Assembly (NCBI GenBank): GCA_029262065.1
Contig: JAJDAC010000018.1
Coordinates: forward strand, 1 to 64,000
Reading direction: 5' to 3'
Length of the DNA stretch: 64,000 nt
Source of the DNA: Candidatus Krumholzibacteriota bacterium
GTDB taxonomy: Bacteria; Krumholzibacteriota; Krumholzibacteriia; JAJRXK01
The notes under the pieces were generated by a model, which worked only from the letters and a program-made list of their open reading frames with translations, was not told the DNA's origin and searched no databases. This document shows, piece by piece, positions 35,643 through 43,626 of the stretch; the stretch's first letter is position 1, and each line of letters opens with the position of its first letter. The translations under genes were made by a program, and so were the position numbers.

Positions 35643-35981
35643 TTGAAGAACTTCACTCTGGCCGCTCTGGCGGCTCTGTGCTCACCGTCGCAGGCAATCC
35701 CGGCCCCGCCGCGGCCGAGCTGGCCGAAGCCCTGGCCGGATCCACTGTCGACCATCCCATGATCGGCCAGCCCGCCCCCGAGTTCCAGCTGAAGACCACG
35801 GCCGGAGAGATCGTGCGCCTGGCGGACCTCCGAGGTGAAATGGTGGTCATTCACTTCGGCACCAGCTGGTGACCACGCTGTAATGCGGAGGCTCCGCATA
35901 CTGCTCGACTCACGCAACTTCGACGCGAAGTTGATCGATCTAACCGCGCGTCTGCGCAAACTGTTGGAGGAAGAACAATGA
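35643..35981 (+). pseudogene. Disrupted TlpA/thioredoxin-like redoxin; alternative reading as a selenoprotein
   Basis: GGGGAG six bases before TTG (35643) opens a signal peptide (MKNFTLAALAAL) in one frame. Near 35677 the coding frame shifts by one base: the continuing product is VLTVAGNPGPAAAELAEAL, then STVDHPMIGQPAPEFQL and VVIHFGTSW, a clear redoxin. At the first active-site Cys codon the sequence is TGA, followed in frame by PRCNAEAP, so the motif is W-[TGA]-PRC where WCxxC is expected. About ten codons later coding returns to the first frame and ends LLEEEQ with TGA overlapping the next ATG. Only ~113 codons remain, so a central part of the fold seems missing. Either a decayed gene or a Sec protein with assembly errors. 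Confidence 0.6.
35883..35899 (+). promoter_or_regulatory. SECIS-like hairpin after an in-frame TGA
   Basis: ATGCGG (35883-35888) pairs with CCGCAT (35894-35899) around AGGCT; a seventh pair leaves a GGC loop. The stem begins 10 bases, and the loop 16 bases, after the TGA at 35870-35872, and a G occurs in the first two loop positions. These are the published rules for bacterial selenocysteine insertion elements. It could also be the palindromic scar of a deletion, since the reading frame changes at this spot. Confidence 0.4.
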
Positions 35982-36487
35982 TCGCCAAATTCTGGATCGT
36001 CGGCCTGGCGGCTTGCCTGATCCCCTGCGTGACCGTGGGCCCCGCCATCGGCGGAGCGAACAAAGACGTGGCCCCGGTGGTGATCGTCGCGAATGTCGAA
36101 CCATTGACGTTGGCCGCGGGGGGTTCGGCCGTCGTTTCGCTGCCGATCGAAGTTGCTGAAGGTTTCCACGTGCAGGCAAACCCCGCCGGGAATCCATTCC
36201 TGGTTCCCCTGGAGGTGACCGTGGAATCCAACGATGTGGTGGTCGCGACCAACGTGGCCTACCCGCCGGGCAAGCCGTTCCTGATGGTAGACGACGAGAA
36301 TCCTACATATTCGGGCAAGCTTCGCATCGCCCTGACGCTGACCGCCGCGACCAACGCGGCCCCCAATCGGCTGGTCGTGCGGGGCAACATCCGATACCAA
36401 GCCTGTACCTCGAACCACTGCTTGTTTCCCGCCAACCAACCATTTGAGTTGGACGTGACCATCAAGAACCGTCGCGGGGCCCGATGA
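35978..36487 (+). CDS. DsbD alpha (N-terminal) domain-like exported protein
   Basis: 169 residues; ATG overlaps the stop of the redoxin remnant (ATGA). Signal peptide MIAKFWIVGLAACLIP...AIG. The mature domain resembles the immunoglobulin-like alpha domain of DsbD: FHVQANPAGNPFLVPLEVTV, then VAYPPGKPF and NIRYQACTSNHCLFPANQPF with a Cys pair (C..x4..C) where DsbD has its redox cysteines. No membrane or thioredoxin part, so it is a stand-alone thiol carrier in the periplasm, and its coupled partner was probably the redoxin upstream, now disrupted. Confidence 0.75.
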   Translation: MIAKFWIVGLAACLIPCVTVGPAIGGANKDVAPVVIVANVEPLTLAAGGSAVVSLPIEVAEGFHVQANPAGNPFLVPLEVTVESNDVVVATNVAYPPGKPFLMVDDENPTYSGKLRIALTLTAATNAAPNRLVVRGNIRYQACTSNHCLFPANQPFELDVTIKNRRGAR

Positions 36488-36517
36488 CCGGCGTGGTTCC
36501 TGCTAGCTTCGCACAGC

Positions 36518-36991
36518 ATGGAAATCGACCGTACCGACCCCAACACCACGATCATCCGCGAGAAGCCGGTGTTTGTCCCGGCCTTCACGTTGATGTTCGT
36601 GGTCATTGGACTGGCCAACCTGGTCCTGGGCGTCCTGAACGACAACCTGGACGGCAACGGCATATTCGGGATCGGCGCATGTCTTGTCATTGGTGGGGGC
36701 CTGTTCCTGTACTCGGCGCGGCGCTGTGAATACCGGTTCGACACGCGCCGTCGTGAATTTCGCTGGGTCCAGAAAAGCCTGCTTCGCACCCGGGGGGGCA
36801 CCTTTTCATTCGACGACGTCGAACGTGTGATCCTGCAGCGACCCGGCTCTGAGGATCAGACACATCGCGTGGTGCTCTACACGTCGCACGGCCAATTCCC
36901 GCTTTCCAACGCCTACACCAACAACAAGCCCCAGCTCCAGAAGGCGCTAGCGGCCATTGAAGAAGCCTTGGATCTGATTCCAACACGCTGA
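36518..36991 (+). CDS. Two-helix membrane protein of unknown function
   Basis: 157 residues. Two adjacent membrane helices (VPAFTLMFVVIGLANLVLG and IFGIGACLVIGGGLFLY) are followed by a cytosolic domain with a PH-like strand pattern: YRFDTRRREFRWVQKSLL, GTFSFDDVERVILQ, HRVVLYTSHGQFPLSNAY. Similar small bacterial proteins exist but have no function. It starts 30 bp after the DsbD-like gene and may be co-transcribed. Confidence 0.6.
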   Translation: MEIDRTDPNTTIIREKPVFVPAFTLMFVVIGLANLVLGVLNDNLDGNGIFGIGACLVIGGGLFLYSARRCEYRFDTRRREFRWVQKSLLRTRGGTFSFDDVERVILQRPGSEDQTHRVVLYTSHGQFPLSNAYTNNKPQLQKALAAIEEALDLIPTR

Positions 36992-37099
36992 TTTCAAACA
37001 ACATAGAAAAATAGCGACGAGACGGTGCGCGTTGGAGTGCGCGTCTTCGCATCTGGGAATGAGACGAACTTCATTTCCATATTTGGCGGAGACCTCCAA

Positions 37100-38701
37100 A
37101 TGAAACTGCAACTGACCATTCTGACGACTCTCCTACTGCTGGCTGCCTGCGGTAGCGACGACCCCACGGGTCCTGTCGTTCCGGGTACGCAAGACCCGGT
37201 GGACCCCACCGTGGTGAACAACTTCGTGCAGTCGCTGCCCGACTGGGAAGTCCCCGACGACACCGAGTTGGCCCCCGAGCTCATTGAAGATTCCGAAGAC
37301 TTCGACGGCCAATCGTACGTGCGGTGTGAGACCACCGAGTACGACCGTAAGAAGAACTTCGACAATTTGGTGGCGGTGGGCGCTAACGCGACCGCGCTCA
37401 AGCCAGGCATGTTGGTCCAGGGTTCCGGCGTTCGCGACGGCGCCCTGTCGGTCATCGGTCTGAAGCGCTCGCCCATCGCCATCTCGGTTGATCTCGCGCT
37501 GGAAACACCATCTCGCCGCATCGACGTGCCGAGCAGTGCGACCATTCAAGACGCCGTAGCCTCGATCCAGCGCGAGGCCGACACCCGTCTGGGCGAACTC
37601 GACGTGATTCCCGCCCAGATCAGCTTTCAGGCCACCTCGGTGTACTCGTTTGACCAGGCCATGATGGACGCCGGCATCAGTGTGAGCTACAGCGCGGTGT
37701 TCGCCAGTGGCTCGGTGGGTTCTTCCATCAGCCAGAGCACGACCACGCAACGCCGAGTGGCCATGGTGAAGTTGTTTCAGCCCATGTACACCATCTCGTT
37801 TGCCGACGATGAACTGGCCGAGCCGGCCTCGTTCTTCAGCGAAGACGTGACCGACGCTGATTTCGAGCGCCAACGCCAGTTGGGAACCATGGGGCCGAAC
37901 AACCAGCCCTGTTACGTACAGTCGGTTACCTACGGACGCATGCTCGTGTATACGGCCAGTTCCAGCGAGGCCGAGAGTGCTTCGGAACTGCAGGCGGCCT
38001 TGCAGGCCAGCTACGGCTTCTGGTCGGGCAGTGCAGAGTACTCTGAACGTCAACGGAGCCTGGTGCAGAACTCCAGCTACGAGATCCAGGTGTTCGGCGG
38101 AACCCAGGCAGACGCTACCGAAGCCATCCGTCACGCGCTGGCCACCAACGACTACAGTCTCTTCATTCGTCCGGTGCCGGCCACGACAGCGGTGCCGCTG
38201 TCCTATCGCATCAATGACATGAAGAACCGCCGTGCGGCCGTGATTGGCGACGCCACGAAGTACTCCATCCAGACCTGCGAAGCGTTCAACGATCTGCGCT
38301 TTCGGATTACGCTGGATCGCATCGAGCTGATCAACGGCTGCGACGCAGAAGAGACCTTCGACATCGAAACCGGGGTTACCGCCGATTCCGATTGGTACTG
38401 GCTGCTGCACAACAGCGGATCACGTTTCGACCGTGACGATCTGGCCAACGGAGGCGAGACGGCGATCTTCGAGTTCAGCGCCTCGCAAGGCAGCACGCTG
38501 GAGTTCTACGTGGCTGACTTCGGCAATGGTTCGACCGGGCGCGAGGGATGGTCCACGACCAAGACCTTCGACTTCCCGTTCCAGTTCGACAACAACCCGC
38601 ACACGTTCTCGATCGTCGAAACCACGACGGACGACTCCTTCCGCAACTGCACAATGGAAGTGTTCTACACAATCGAGCGCGAGCTGATCAATCTGCCGTA
38701 G
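37100..38701 (+). CDS. Cholesterol-dependent-cytolysin-like pore-forming lipoprotein
   Basis: 533 residues; ATG at 37100, nine bases after GGAG. Lipoprotein signal (LLLLAAC, Cys17). Residues ~85-380 follow the thiol-activated cytolysin (PF01289) order: FDNLVAVGANATALKPGMLV, LKRSPIAISVDL (cf. KRKPISISIDLP), QATSVYSFDQAM (cf. ESMVYSKSQI), MVKLFQPMYTISF (cf. AAYKQIFYTVS), ADFERQRQLG, YVQSVTYGRMLVYTASSS (cf. VSNVAYGRTVFVKLETSS), ELQAALQASYG, NSSYEIQVFGG and a Y(R)IN region. The membrane-binding C-terminus differs: no Trp-rich undecapeptide, and a different ~150-residue beta domain (FRITLDRIELINGCDAEET). It may insert into membranes, but lipid anchoring and the altered domain 4 make its target unknown. 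Confidence 0.8.
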   Translation: MKLQLTILTTLLLLAACGSDDPTGPVVPGTQDPVDPTVVNNFVQSLPDWEVPDDTELAPELIEDSEDFDGQSYVRCETTEYDRKKNFDNLVAVGANATALKPGMLVQGSGVRDGALSVIGLKRSPIAISVDLALETPSRRIDVPSSATIQDAVASIQREADTRLGELDVIPAQISFQATSVYSFDQAMMDAGISVSYSAVFASGSVGSSISQSTTTQRRVAMVKLFQPMYTISFADDELAEPASFFSEDVTDADFERQRQLGTMGPNNQPCYVQSVTYGRMLVYTASSSEAESASELQAALQASYGFWSGSAEYSERQRSLVQNSSYEIQVFGGTQADATEAIRHALATNDYSLFIRPVPATTAVPLSYRINDMKNRRAAVIGDATKYSIQTCEAFNDLRFRITLDRIELINGCDAEETFDIETGVTADSDWYWLLHNSGSRFDRDDLANGGETAIFEFSASQGSTLEFYVADFGNGSTGREGWSTTKTFDFPFQFDNNPHTFSIVETTTDDSFRNCTMEVFYTIERELINLP

Positions 38702-38726
38702 GCGATTCAGCGTTCCCAACGGCAAA

Positions 38727-38755
38727 CGGCGGTCGGGATTCCCGGCCGCCGCTTT
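38727..38755 (+). terminator. Rho-independent-type terminator
   Basis: CGGCGGTCGGG pairs with CCCGGCCGCCG (11 bp, one T-G wobble) around ATT, followed by CTTTTC, 26 bases after the cytolysin-like gene. It is the best U-tract terminator in the window and also lies 3' of the ArsR gene on the other strand. Confidence 0.75.
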
Positions 38756-38830
38756 TCGGCCATTTGTTTGCAACAGGTTACCCGGGTGAACCGGATACGA
38801 ATACTGCTTCCCGACAACCGCCCGCCAGGG

Positions 38831-39172
38831 CTACGAGTCGTCCACCGGCACGCCCTTCTCCGCTGCCCGCTTCATGGCCAGCAGCTCCCCCGCCCACAGG
38901 TCCTGGTACCGATCGACCAACTGCTCGTAGATCTGACGAATGGGAACCACGTTCAACGAGTTCATGCGCTTGGGCCCCTCGCTTCTACTTAGCACCAGGT
39001 TCGCGTCGCGCAATACACCTATGTGTTTCATCACGCCAAATCTTGTGAGGTGGGGAAACTGCTCCACCACCTCACTCGTGGTGCGCGGACCCTCGCGTAG
39101 AAACGCCAGGATCTCGCGCCGCGTACCGTCGCCCAACGCTTTCCACACCTGATCCAGTTCTTCGGCACTCAA
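38831..39172 (-). CDS. ArsR-family transcriptional repressor
   Basis: 113 residues starting TTG (39172), three bases after the SRPBCC stop. Winged helix-turn-helix: WKALGDGTRREILAFLREGP, then TTSEVVEQFPHLTRFGVMKH (recognition helix) and IGVLRDANLV. No metal-binding CxC, so it is of the type that is paired with SRPBCC genes rather than an arsenic sensor. It probably binds the palindrome in the operon promoter at 39690-39709 and represses its own operon. Confidence 0.85.
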   Translation of the reverse strand: MSAEELDQVWKALGDGTRREILAFLREGPRTTSEVVEQFPHLTRFGVMKHIGVLRDANLVLSRSEGPKRMNSLNVVPIRQIYEQLVDRYQDLWAGELLAMKRAAEKGVPVDDS

Positions 39173-39175
39173 CGC

Positions 39176-39619
39176 TTACGATTCCGCGTTCGTGCGAACT
39201 TTGCCGAGCATGTCTGTCCAGCCCGCGACCAGACCCTCTCGGTGGTCGGCCTGGAGCATTCCCAGCGCACGGTGCCGGAAATTCACCTTGGTCACGCCAT
39301 CGTTCGACTCGAAACGGATGATGATGTGGTTCATGACGGGATACGACATGAACATGGGGCCCTGGAGCTCGATGAGGTCGTGCGCGCGGTAGCTCTGCAC
39401 GTGGCCCCACAGATGACCGCTATCGGTTCCCAGGTCGCGGTACCAACGGCCACCGGGGCGTCGCTCGAGCCGAAGGCCCATGTCGGTCCCAGCGGGAGTC
39501 TGATGGCCATCGGCCAGCTGGTGGATCATGGCCTCGAACGTGGCTTCCAGCGGTGCGTTGACCGTGATCTCCTGGTCGAAATCCAGGGTCATGTCCTGCA
39601 TCTGGGTCTCTGTGATCAT
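39176..39619 (-). CDS. SRPBCC (AHSA1-like) domain protein
   Basis: 147 residues, ATG with AGGAGG eight bases upstream. START/Bet v1-like fold of the AHSA1 type: EITVNAPLEATFEAMI is the first strand and helix, GGRWYRDLG and LIELQGPMFMSYPVMNHI the middle sheet, and REGLVAGWTDMLGKVR the long final helix that lines a hydrophobic cavity. It binds a small hydrophobic ligand; with the ArsR repressor three bases downstream it may act as that repressor's companion sensor. Its promoter is at 39684-39712. Confidence 0.85.
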   Translation of the reverse strand: MITETQMQDMTLDFDQEITVNAPLEATFEAMIHQLADGHQTPAGTDMGLRLERRPGGRWYRDLGTDSGHLWGHVQSYRAHDLIELQGPMFMSYPVMNHIIIRFESNDGVTKVNFRHRALGMLQADHREGLVAGWTDMLGKVRTNAES

Positions 39620-39683
39620 TCCTCAGCCCTCCTGTGGGGATTCGTTGCTCCGGCGTGGCTGGTTGCCCTCCGAATGTGCCCAC

Positions 39684-39712
39684 ATAGTAACGTGACTAAT
39701 TGGTCACGTCAA
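39684..39712 (-). promoter_or_regulatory. Sigma-70-type promoter with palindromic operator for the SRPBCC-ArsR operon
   Basis: On the minus strand, TTGACG (-35, 39712-39707), a 17-base spacer, and TACTAT (-10, 39689-39684). The spacer holds a perfect inverted repeat ACGTGAC-6-GTCACGT at 39690-39709 that covers the spacer and part of the -35 box. ArsR repressors bind such sites and exclude polymerase, so autorepression is expected. The -35 box overlaps the stop codon of the upstream gene. Confidence 0.8.
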
Positions 39713-41679
39713 GGGCTCACCCACGGTTCGATCCGAAAACACACCAATTCGACCTCTCCCCCTTCATCGGCGGAACTGTCGTCCGATCGCCCACCCGACG
39801 CCGCGACCACCGCATCGTGTTGACGCCGCACCACGTAAAGGTAATCGTCGTGGAAGTGGAAGCCGTCGATCTGGGGATCCACGTCGCCTCTCAGAAACAC
39901 ACGCCGGGTGAACTCGCCTTTGCGATTTACCTCGTCCAGCATGAGCCCGCCATCGAATCGACCTGAGAATCGGCCCTCGGCCGTCAGAACCCACAGGGCA
40001 CCATCGGGCCGGGGATACATCTCACTGATGGTCTCGTGATGCTTGCTCACCTGAAACGAGGAATCGGGATTCCAGGAGATCTGCTCTTCGTACACGCGCT
40101 GCATCGAGCGTTGCCAGTCTCTTGACCGGGCCACGGGCGCGAACGCGGGACGCTTGCTCACGCGCGATCGTCGCCCCGTGTCCAAAGACCAGAATTCCAA
40201 TTCATATGCATCGAACTTTGGCGCCAGCACAACAACACCATCGGTGGTCAGCGTCCAGCGTCGCTGAAAGCCAACATAGCTTTGCTCGTCGTACTCCATG
40301 CCCCCGTAGCGACTCGAGCTTTCCTGTGAGTGGATTTCACGCGCTTCGTGCGCGGGTCGCTGCATCGATAGTTGGCGCCGACTGCTACCCTGCCCGCGCA
40401 ACGATCCCGCCGTGACCAGCACGTCGTGGAACCGCTCGGCCCGGTACAATTCGCCGTACGCTCCAGAATCGAAAACGTACGGGGAATCCGTGGGCGTGCC
40501 CTGAGAATCCAGTACCTCCAGGTTGGCCGGAATCACTTCCACCACCCCCACCGCATCGTCAGCAAGCAGCACCAGATCCGTGGGGTGTTGGAATTCCCCG
40601 GGACCCTCGCCCGCGCGTCCCAGTTCGCGCAGGTACTCACCGTCCGCGCTGAAAACGCACACATGGGCCAGCTGGTCGTCCAACACGTAGATCTCACCCG
40701 ACAACGCCACGCGAACCCGCGAGACTACACCAAACAAGTGATCCTGCTCTTTTCCGCCAACCCTCCATTGCTCGACCAGCTCCAGCTCGAGGTCAACCGA
40801 CGACGGGTCTTCGGGGTTCTCAACGGTTACCGTTTGCGCCGAAGCATCGCACGGTGGCGTCCACTTGGCCGGACCCGCGCGGTATTGGCGCGACAGTTCG
40901 GCGGCCTGCGAATCGCTGGTGTATCGATTCCACAAATCTTCTCGCCACATTGTCGCCAAGCCGGGCAGGTCGAGGCCGAACCAGTGTGCGTAGTCGGGGT
41001 CGGCACTCCGGGACGCGCTGGCGAAGTTGGCCACTTGGGCCTGACCATGGATACGCGACAGATACTCGAAGAACGAGGCCCGCATGGAATAGCTCTGCGT
41101 CTTGCAAGGAAGGTTCAACCGCTTGTGATCATGCGCCAATTCGACCAACGAGACCTCTTCGTCACCGCCCAACCATTGTCCGGCGACTACATGCACCGGC
41201 GTGTTATAGAACGGGAACCCTGGCAACGTAGGGTCTACGGTCAAGGCCACGAACGATGCAAACCCCTCTTCGAGGAAATTGTTGCGACCATTCAGGTGAG
41301 GGTTGCGAAGTGAGTGAACCAGCTCGTGCGCCAACGGAGAAAGATGACTGATCGCGTCGGGACCAAACTGGTAGAGATGCACCCGGCCAAACGAGTCCAC
41401 ATGGGGTATCTCACCGCGCTCGGGCCTGGCTTCCCCGTGCAGTAGGACATGGACCGGTTCCTTGGGGGTGAAATCTTCACCGATAAGGTCCAGTACCAGG
41501 CTCAGTACTTCCTCGCATCGTGCCATGGCCACGGGCACCAGATCGGCGGGGACGGCATCGACCTCCCAGTGCAGACGGAATCGTTCAGTACTCTCGACTT
41601 CTGCCCGCACGCACGGCGCAACCGACATGAGAACCATCAACACGCACAGACATTTCAAGACACCGGATCGAGCGCGCAC
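39709..41679 (-). CDS. Secreted zincin-type peptidase fused to a beta-propeller
   Basis: About 656 residues from GTG 41679, five bases after AGGAGG; an ATG fifteen codons earlier is further from that site. Signal peptide MRARSGVLKCLCVLMVL. N-terminal half: LAHELVHSLRN gives HExxH and NNFLEEGFASFVA the downstream Glu, as in gluzincins, in a domain that opens FRLHWEVDAVPADL. C-terminal half: six-bladed (NHL/6-bladed) propeller repeats, e.g. YLRELGRAGEGPGEFQHPTD and GALWVLTAEGRFSGRF. A membrane-facing or extracellular protease with a binding propeller is likely; no substrate known. Confidence 0.75.
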   Translation of the reverse strand: MRARSGVLKCLCVLMVLMSVAPCVRAEVESTERFRLHWEVDAVPADLVPVAMARCEEVLSLVLDLIGEDFTPKEPVHVLLHGEARPERGEIPHVDSFGRVHLYQFGPDAISHLSPLAHELVHSLRNPHLNGRNNFLEEGFASFVALTVDPTLPGFPFYNTPVHVVAGQWLGGDEEVSLVELAHDHKRLNLPCKTQSYSMRASFFEYLSRIHGQAQVANFASASRSADPDYAHWFGLDLPGLATMWREDLWNRYTSDSQAAELSRQYRAGPAKWTPPCDASAQTVTVENPEDPSSVDLELELVEQWRVGGKEQDHLFGVVSRVRVALSGEIYVLDDQLAHVCVFSADGEYLRELGRAGEGPGEFQHPTDLVLLADDAVGVVEVIPANLEVLDSQGTPTDSPYVFDSGAYGELYRAERFHDVLVTAGSLRGQGSSRRQLSMQRPAHEAREIHSQESSSRYGGMEYDEQSYVGFQRRWTLTTDGVVVLAPKFDAYELEFWSLDTGRRSRVSKRPAFAPVARSRDWQRSMQRVYEEQISWNPDSSFQVSKHHETISEMYPRPDGALWVLTAEGRFSGRFDGGLMLDEVNRKGEFTRRVFLRGDVDPQIDGFHFHDDYLYVVRRQHDAVVAASGGRSDDSSADEGGEVELVCFRIEPWVSP

Positions 41680-41812
41680 CACATCCTCCTGGGTTCGATG
41701 ATCGTCAGGGTAGGATGCCAACATAGTCTGCCAACTGCTCCACCACGGCGTGCATTGGCGAAAGGAGGCTCGACGAGGGTCAGCGGGCCGCCAAAGGGCC
41801 CCAGCGGGGGGC

Positions 41813-42553
41813 TCAGGAGCCGTCGACTACGTGGTCGAAATTGGCCTTGTAGCGTCGGCTCATGGTCAGGTCGGTGCCGTTGTGTAGAACCACGCGGTAA
41901 TCGCCTCGGCCCAACGGCTCCAACGAGCGCACCGCGGACACCCGAACCAGAACACCGCGGTGGATTCGTACAAACCCAAGCGGGCCCAGCCTTTTCTCCA
42001 GCGAAGAAAGCGTGGTCTTCACCAGATGCGAAGCGTCGGACACAGACACGCGCACGTAGTTATCCTCGGACCGGCACCAGTCAACCTCGGCCACCTGGAT
42101 CAGGCGAATCTCCCCGCGCGAGTGCGATGTGAGAAACTCGGGTGGAGTTGCCAGCGCGTCCAACGCCGCGTGCATTCCGGGTGCGTCAGACTTCGCGCCG
42201 TGTTCGCGCAGCCGGTCCAGGGTATCGGCCAGACGCAACTCATCGAAAGGCTTCAAAAGGTAGTCGACCGCGTTCAACTCGAACGCTCGCAGAGCAAACT
42301 CATCGTACGCGGTCGCAAACACCACGCGTGCCCGCAACTCGCCATCCACGAGGTCGCGCGCGACATCCAGACCGCTAAGACCTGGCATCTCGATATCCAG
42401 AAACACCACATCGGGATCCTGCGAGTGGATAGCCGTCAGCGCACTCTTCCCATCGCCGCACTCAGCCACCACCTGAACGTCGGCGTGAGCACCCAGAAGG
42501 TCTACCAGGTACTGGCGAGCAATTGGTTCGTCGTCGACCACTACGATGCGCAC
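41813..42553 (-). CDS. LytTR-family response regulator
   Basis: 246 residues. Receiver domain (1-~120): acidic pair VVDDEP, phosphoacceptor in VFLDIEMPGLSG (Asp), the Thr in FATAYDE and the Lys of YLLKPF. LytTR DNA-binding domain (~140-240): EVDWCRSEDNYVRVSV, TTLSSLEKRLGPLGFVRIHR and a final MSRRYKANF. It regulates genes through LytTR sites in their promoters after phosphorylation by the kinase it overlaps by 13 bp. Sites were not identified. Confidence 0.93.
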   Translation of the reverse strand: MRIVVVDDEPIARQYLVDLLGAHADVQVVAECGDGKSALTAIHSQDPDVVFLDIEMPGLSGLDVARDLVDGELRARVVFATAYDEFALRAFELNAVDYLLKPFDELRLADTLDRLREHGAKSDAPGMHAALDALATPPEFLTSHSRGEIRLIQVAEVDWCRSEDNYVRVSVSDASHLVKTTLSSLEKRLGPLGFVRIHRGVLVRVSAVRSLEPLGRGDYRVVLHNGTDLTMSRRYKANFDHVVDGS

Positions 42554-43626
42554 GGCAACTCACCGTCTCTTTCCGACCGGGCCGGAATCACGATCTTGAC
42601 CGAAGTACCCACAGGGTCGCGGGGAATCAAAGCCAGCGTCGCAGCCTCGCCGTACATTTCGCTCAATCTTGCCTGGGTGGTCGACAACCCCACCCCTTCA
42701 CCCGACGGTGCCTGGACCCCGGGCCCATCGTCGTTCACCTGCAGCACCAGGTTCGAACCTTCGCGCTCGGCCAACACCTCGACCAACCCACCCTGGGAAC
42801 ATTGCTCGATGCCGTGCTTCACCGCGTTCTCAACCATGGGCTGCAAGAGAAAGGGAGGCAACAAGCAACCATCCACATCGGAAGCAACGTCGATACGGAA
42901 CCGAAGACGGTCCCCGAACCGCTGGGCTTCCACCTCCAGGTACGCGCGCACGAACTCGATTTCTTCCTTCAGCGTTACTTCCAAACGCGAATCCAGAGTC
43001 AGGCTCTGACGCAGCAAGTCCCCCAAGCGTTGCAGCAAAGCGCGCGCCGCACGGGGATCACGTTCCACGAGCCCAGCACCGGTATGCAAGGCATTGAAGA
43101 GGAAGTGTGGCCGCAACCTCGCTTGTAGCGACCGTAAGCGGGACTCCGCCAGATTCTGCTGAAGCACTGCGCTGCGACTTCGTTCAATGTCCAGCCGGCG
43201 GGTCGCGTCCCACATGCGCCACAGCCCCACGATGGCCGCGTACACGAACACGTTGGCGTGTGAATTGTACGGCGCAATGTACCCGAAGGTTTGCCTGAAG
43301 CTGGTTTCCCGATCGTTCACCGCATCGAAAAACATGTTCTGGCCCACGTCATACAGTACGTGGATGGCGGAGACCAGAAGCGCCGCGCCCAGGTGCAGGA
43401 GGATGTCCCGGGTAAAATGCGGCTTTCGCAGAGGATAGCGGCGGGCCAGAAAAAGAGGAATAGGAGTGAGCAATGCCCAACCCAGGGCATCGGGCATTGC
43501 TCGCTCCAGCGCCATGGCAAAGTCGAGAGTCGGATCCTGCGCGACCAGGGTCAACCGGTAGCGCACCGCATCGGCCAGGCCAATGGCCAGCCAGATGAGT
43601 CCAACGACTCTCCACGATGGCGTCAT
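42541..43626 (-). CDS. LytS-type sensor histidine kinase (His_kinase/HATPase)
   Basis: 361 residues. Four to five N-terminal membrane helices (res. 1-~150) without a visible sensor domain, then the His_kinase signature LRSLQARLRPHFLFNALHTG, whose first His is the phosphoacceptor, and the HATPase with MVENAVKHGIEQ (N box) and DDGPGV / GVGLSTTQARL (G boxes). It phosphorylates the LytTR regulator. Its ATG follows the peptidase stop with no gap (TAGATG), so peptidase, kinase and regulator are one operon. Confidence 0.9.
   Translation of the reverse strand: MTPSWRVVGLIWLAIGLADAVRYRLTLVAQDPTLDFAMALERAMPDALGWALLTPIPLFLARRYPLRKPHFTRDILLHLGAALLVSAIHVLYDVGQNMFFDAVNDRETSFRQTFGYIAPYNSHANVFVYAAIVGLWRMWDATRRLDIERSRSAVLQQNLAESRLRSLQARLRPHFLFNALHTGAGLVERDPRAARALLQRLGDLLRQSLTLDSRLEVTLKEEIEFVRAYLEVEAQRFGDRLRFRIDVASDVDGCLLPPFLLQPMVENAVKHGIEQCSQGGLVEVLAEREGSNLVLQVNDDGPGVQAPSGEGVGLSTTQARLSEMYGEAATLALIPRDPVGTSVKIVIPARSERDGELPCAS

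Noticed and set aside
36259..36801. 180-codon minus-strand frame across the DsbD-like and membrane protein genes
   Set aside because: It spans two sense genes with good starts; composition is that of a shadow frame.
37133..38410. 425-codon open frame opposite the cytolysin-like gene
   Set aside because: Antisense shadow; the plus frame matches a known toxin core over its length.
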